Positions 60,322-64,000 of a stretch of DNA of 64,000 bases are shown in pieces; within the stretch, counting starts at the first letter, position 1; each line of letters opens with the position of its first letter. The stretch spans positions 2,970,401 through 3,034,400 of the forward strand of contig MU004231.1 in assembly GCA_010405405.1 (NCBI GenBank), written 5' to 3'. Position numbers and translations under genes: made by a program. The notes under the pieces are model-generated. The model did no database searches. It worked only from the letters and a program-made list of their open reading frames with translations, and was not told the DNA's origin. This DNA comes from Microthyrium microscopicum. Taxonomy: Eukaryota; Ascomycota; Dothideomycetes; Microthyriales; Microthyriaceae.

Positions 60322-61590
60322 CTATCTCGGAAAGATCTGCTTCAGTGTTTCTTGAAAAACACCGACATTGTAGTCGATCAAAGCCTTGCGGTCGGTTGGG
60401 CTGTCATCACCCATGATACAGATCAACGCCAAGTACCTGTTATGGTTAGCAAATACTTCGAGCCACGTCTCGTAAACACTTACTTGTTGATCTCCTTGAG
60501 ATACAAATAGCTTCCGTTCTTCTTCTCCAATACAATCAAGCTTTCAGCATCTTGATTACCAACCTCCGGGTCTTCCTCAATCTGTTCTGTATCACCTCCC
60601 TCCAGCTCATTTCGATCCCAGCCATAGATCTCGCTAATGTCCACTACCAGATCAACATACTCACTAGAAATCTCGTAGCTTGAGCTATCGGATGGAGACA
60701 AGTCGCTTGCGATGTAAATCTTGCTGAGAACATCAAAGAGGTAGGCCTTCTCCATTTTGCAATTGGCGCATAGAGTGGTAAGCAAAGATTCCAATGGACC
60801 AATCTCGAAGATCAACTTCTGTATGACTTTGCTGAACGCCTCGTATATTGAATGGTCGTATATGCTGGTCCGATGGAAGGAGACGTTTCCGAGAGGATGA
60901 CCGGAATCTTCCAGCTCATCCTGAACTCTATCGACAATGATCTGATACGTATCGCTTAGATAGTCGTCACTGAGTCCATCGACTTTGTGAATGAAGACTT
61001 CGACGATGATTTCCGGGTAGTTCTCTTGAAGGTACTGGATTAATTCATTCAGTTTGGTAACGGCATCGAAAAAGTCGTCTTGTGCATCGATAACCCATAT
61101 TAAAGCGCCAATTTCGCCAAAGATTTCTTCAGTGTCGAAAGATGGATCCGTGTAGTTGAGATGACCAGGAAAATCCCATACTTGAAAGTCCATGAAGGAG
61201 CTGGGCCAATGTTAGGTTTCAAGATATTATGTATCAAGATGTACTGACTGCATGTATTCTTTCTTAATGCGAGTGGTCGTTTCCAAGTACAATGTCTCGG
61301 GTGGCGGAAGTTTGTGAAATACGACGCTCGATATGGAGGATTTACCACTTCTAAAGGAGCATCAGCACTATTCAAGAACATGTAATATATATTAACCTTC
61401 TTTGACCCATAAGCAGTAATCTTGGTTTGCCATCGTTAGCTCTGCTATTTGGTGTCTTGCGAGATGGCGCATTGGATGCGCTTGGCTTGTCTGCCTCTGG
61501 AAGATCCTGGAGATATCGAATTAGAGTCTGTTGTGCACTTTGGTCCACGTTCGAAATGGGCGGGCTTTGATGGAGATTCTCATCACCCAT
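60322..61590 (-). CDS. GTR2: Rag GTPase Gtr2 (RagC/D type)
   Basis: Four exons on the minus strand, 61590-61397, 61350-61249, 61200-60484 and 60436-60322, give 375 residues. Gtr2 pairs with Gtr1 on the vacuole and signals amino-acid status to TORC1. The P-loop Gly-Gln-Arg-Arg-Ser-Gly-Lys-Ser (about residues 62-69) is formed across the first junction. Switch II reads Gln-Val-Trp-Asp-Phe-Pro-Gly, and the guanine motif His-Lys-Val-Asp is the form typical of Rag GTPases. The C-terminal roadblock-like domain follows, ending Thr-Leu-Lys-Gln-Ile. RagC/D type is indicated by the longer N-terminus and the Arg-Arg-Ser P-loop. Confidence 0.93.
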
Positions 61591-64000
61591 ATCGCCAAAT
61601 AATCAAGGAGGGCATGAAGTAATGAATGTTTACAGTATGCGAGAAGCAAAACAGAAGGCGAAACCAGGATAGCGTAAGCCTTCACACAAAATTGTTGAAT
61701 CCGAATCCATCTTTGCAAGTATCGAGATGTCAAGATAGAACAATGATTGTGGGCAAAGTCATAAGCCAACCACAAAACGCCGACACGATTTCTCTTTTCG
61801 CTTGTGTACCAAAAAAGGCAAGTTAGCTTTAAGAGTCCGGAGCGATTGGATTGTTATACAAAGTCAATAGCCGGGGCTCGGACTTGCACTTCGCCTTGTC
61901 GAAGATAGCAATGATTGGGTAAGCTGCCATGAAAGATGGCGGTATCAGTCCACTTGAGCCTCATTGATTTCGGCAAATGATCACGGTGAGCGCCGCAACT
62001 ATGATGTGACGACTCATCGGTTAAACAAAAAAATCAAGCAATCCTACTGGTGCAATTTCAGGATTGACCAGCAACAGTGGCCGTTCGATCATCGTGGGCT
62101 TTTGTTCGGTGCTGATTGATAATGCAGTAGAGCAGGCTTGTGAAAGACATATGGCGGTGTAGTGTGCAGCAATGCGCCCCATAGGCCACAATGAATAATT
62201 GAACAAGAGCAATCTGCAGGGTGGATGCAGGTTAAGACACTTACCATAGTGAATTTCTTTGCTGCACTCGGGTTCGGGAAACAGCAATTTTGATGCCTTG
62301 GCCTTACTGACGTAGGGTCTTCGGCTAAAGTTTGAGATTTTGATGGGCCTGCAGGTGTTATCGAGCAGCAAGCACCTTTGAGCAGATGGCGGGAGGACGT
62401 CGGCCCAACAAGTATCGAATTTGCAAAGTGAAGAAGTGATTTGATAGTGGTGGAGGTGTGCCAGGAGGGCTAGACACGAGGGGTCTAATTGTCTAGGATG
62501 CGATCAAGAAAACAAGGAGCCCAGAGTCAGAAACTCTCCATGGCCGGCAGATGGCAAAGTCGGTGAAATCGATCCTACTCGGTCTTTTGGTTGGAGGTTT
62601 GGTCGAAGCCTAGGTGGCAGATGTATTTGGAAATTGTAGATAGGCTTGGTGGTGGAGTTGTAAATGAAAAAACATGTTGCAGGCAAAGAAAGAACAATGA
62701 AGTAGGGACTCGTGAAGCCGAAGCTGAGGACAGGAGTCGGGCCATCGCTTCCAAGTCCAGTCCCAACCTAAGAAACTCACGCCTTCAGATTTTGCAGCAA
62801 TCCATTACAAGCCTCACTAGTTAATACAGTGAGGTCAAAGTAGAACCAGGCGAACACAAGAGAAAATCGTGATGACGACAAATGCAATTGGTCTGCTCAA
62901 ACCCTTTACATTGAGACCAAGTCCAAGTAGTGATTTTGACTCGGTACAATTTGCAAGGGAGGCTCAAAGCCTTAAGCAAGCATGATGACTAAGATTTATC
63001 GCGCCTCGCGTGTTTTGACTTTATCCAGAACATCATCTCCCTAACTTCATCCAGTGACTCCAGTCGACCACCACAACGGCTGAGAAGCACACCGGCGCGA
63101 TCCTATCAAATACTACTTCATTTCCGATCCATCGCGCCTTATTGTCAAGTCTATTCATCATAACCTATGCGATAATGGCGCCAATCCATCGCTTATGCTG
63201 TAAAGTCCAAAAACATCTTCATTTCTAAGAGGTAGTGGTAGTCAGCAACTGGTTTCCGGCGTCTCATCCGTTGTGTCAATCTATGTCGGATATCTGAACT
63301 GCTTGAGGACTTGTGCACTTGACTCTAGAGAATCGGGTACATACCTACTACCACCAAGTACTAATAGAAACATTAATCTCCTACCCCAGCCGCCATGCGT
63401 CACTCCAGAAAGTCGAGGAATACTCGTAGAATGAGCGTGGAATATGTGAAACCAAGCCTTTTCATTCGGCTGAGTATCACTGGGGTCATCGGGCACGTCG
63501 CTCCCGGAGGAGTGGTCATACGCAGCCGCCATTATTCTACAATTACATGTAGGGAACGCGCCTCATCAATCGGCCTTTTGTCAACAATTTCTCCAGAAAC
63601 CTAGACCTGACGCTACAAGTCTACTAGAAACCAAAACTGAAGAGACTGAGCAGCTCCTTTTGCTAATCGGAGGCCGTCGAGTTATTAGTTGTCGTGGACA
63701 ACGCCCCGCGGAATCCAGTTAGCGTCGAAAAGCTGGTTCACAGCGCAAATCTCACTTCCCATGGCTCATTAATGATAAGCCCAACCTAAAGAAACAATTT
63801 ACCGCATGATATTGAGGTATGACTGTCTAGGTTTGGGGGTACCCCACACTCTAAACCTTTCGTTTCAGAGTGCACTGACGTCGTTGACCCAAGATCAAGC
63901 CGGCAATATATAAATTATCAATTTATTCTTGAGCCATAATTGGACACTTTTAGGTTTGTGGAGAAAATCACGAGAATGTTCATTCCAGTTGACATGGCCC
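61591..64000. other. Gene-free end of the window
   Basis: About 2.4 kb with the GTR2 promoter at its start. Open frames are short; one minus-strand frame at 62021-62371 has no start context, intron or domain to support it. No tRNA, rRNA or transposon signature recognised. A gene could start beyond the window edge. Confidence 0.45.

Noticed and set aside
62021-62371. Minus-strand frame of 116 codons near the window end
   Set aside because: It has no family resemblance and no start context. A tempting 31-nt intron inside it is too short to be credible.

Overview
The window is nuclear DNA of a filamentous ascomycete (Pezizomycotina); I cannot place it more finely. Most genes are split by short GT-AG introns of about 45-120 nt with CTAAC-like branch sites close to the acceptor. 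The gene content is typical of that group: a CBM18 chitin-binding secreted protein, a delta-8 sphingolipid desaturase, an augmin HAUS6-like subunit, a Gpr1/Fun34/YaaH transporter, an OPT transporter and small cysteine-rich secreted proteins. Gene models were rebuilt by hand, exon by exon, checking phase at each junction. Start and end are the CDS span; exon coordinates are in the evidence. There are about 26 protein genes, one clear pseudogene and several gene-poor gaps.

Layout. 0-9 kb: an orphan secreted protein (-), a long empty stretch, SPE2 (AdoMet decarboxylase) with a long leader, a PRELI/Ups lipid-transfer protein, and a mitochondrial PP2C phosphatase (PTC5-like). 9-21 kb: HEM2, ribosomal protein eL13, the Ser/Thr-repeat CBM18 protein, a HAUS6-like protein, an HD-domain nucleotidase and a Gpr1-family transporter. 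21-29 kb: the DRS1 helicase, divergent from the VNX1 vacuolar antiporter, then a MAPEG protein. 29-38 kb: a sparse region with one weak unrecognised gene, the sphingolipid desaturase, a DUF218 protein, a second small secreted protein and a dead GNAT acetyltransferase. 38-48 kb: DBP9 helicase, clathrin light chain, RTT103, a tail-anchored inositol 5-phosphatase, an SDR dehydrogenase and histone H4. 48-61.6 kb: OPT transporter, BCS1, an RRM protein, a coiled-coil unknown, a mitochondrial membrane unknown, a four-exon cysteine-rich membrane protein and GTR2 (Rag GTPase). 61.6-64 kb: nothing convincing.

These genes are not a pathway cluster. They are mostly single-copy housekeeping genes mixed with fast-evolving secreted-protein loci. 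A loose theme is 60S ribosome biogenesis (eL13, DRS1, DBP9) and mitochondria (PRELI, PTC5, BCS1, one membrane unknown).

The most unusual signal is behind RTT103. Its reading frame stays open for 84 codons after the TAG. A 46-codon-spaced repeat crosses that stop, and past the stop its two copies differ mainly at synonymous positions. That looks like protein-level selection beyond an annotated stop codon, which would fit readthrough, alternative termination or a recently gained stop. Other leads are a uORF, hairpin and ATG-free leader in front of SPE2, a perfect hairpin inside an eL13 intron, a 50-bp tandem promoter duplication, and a 10-nt microexon behind a GC-AG intron.
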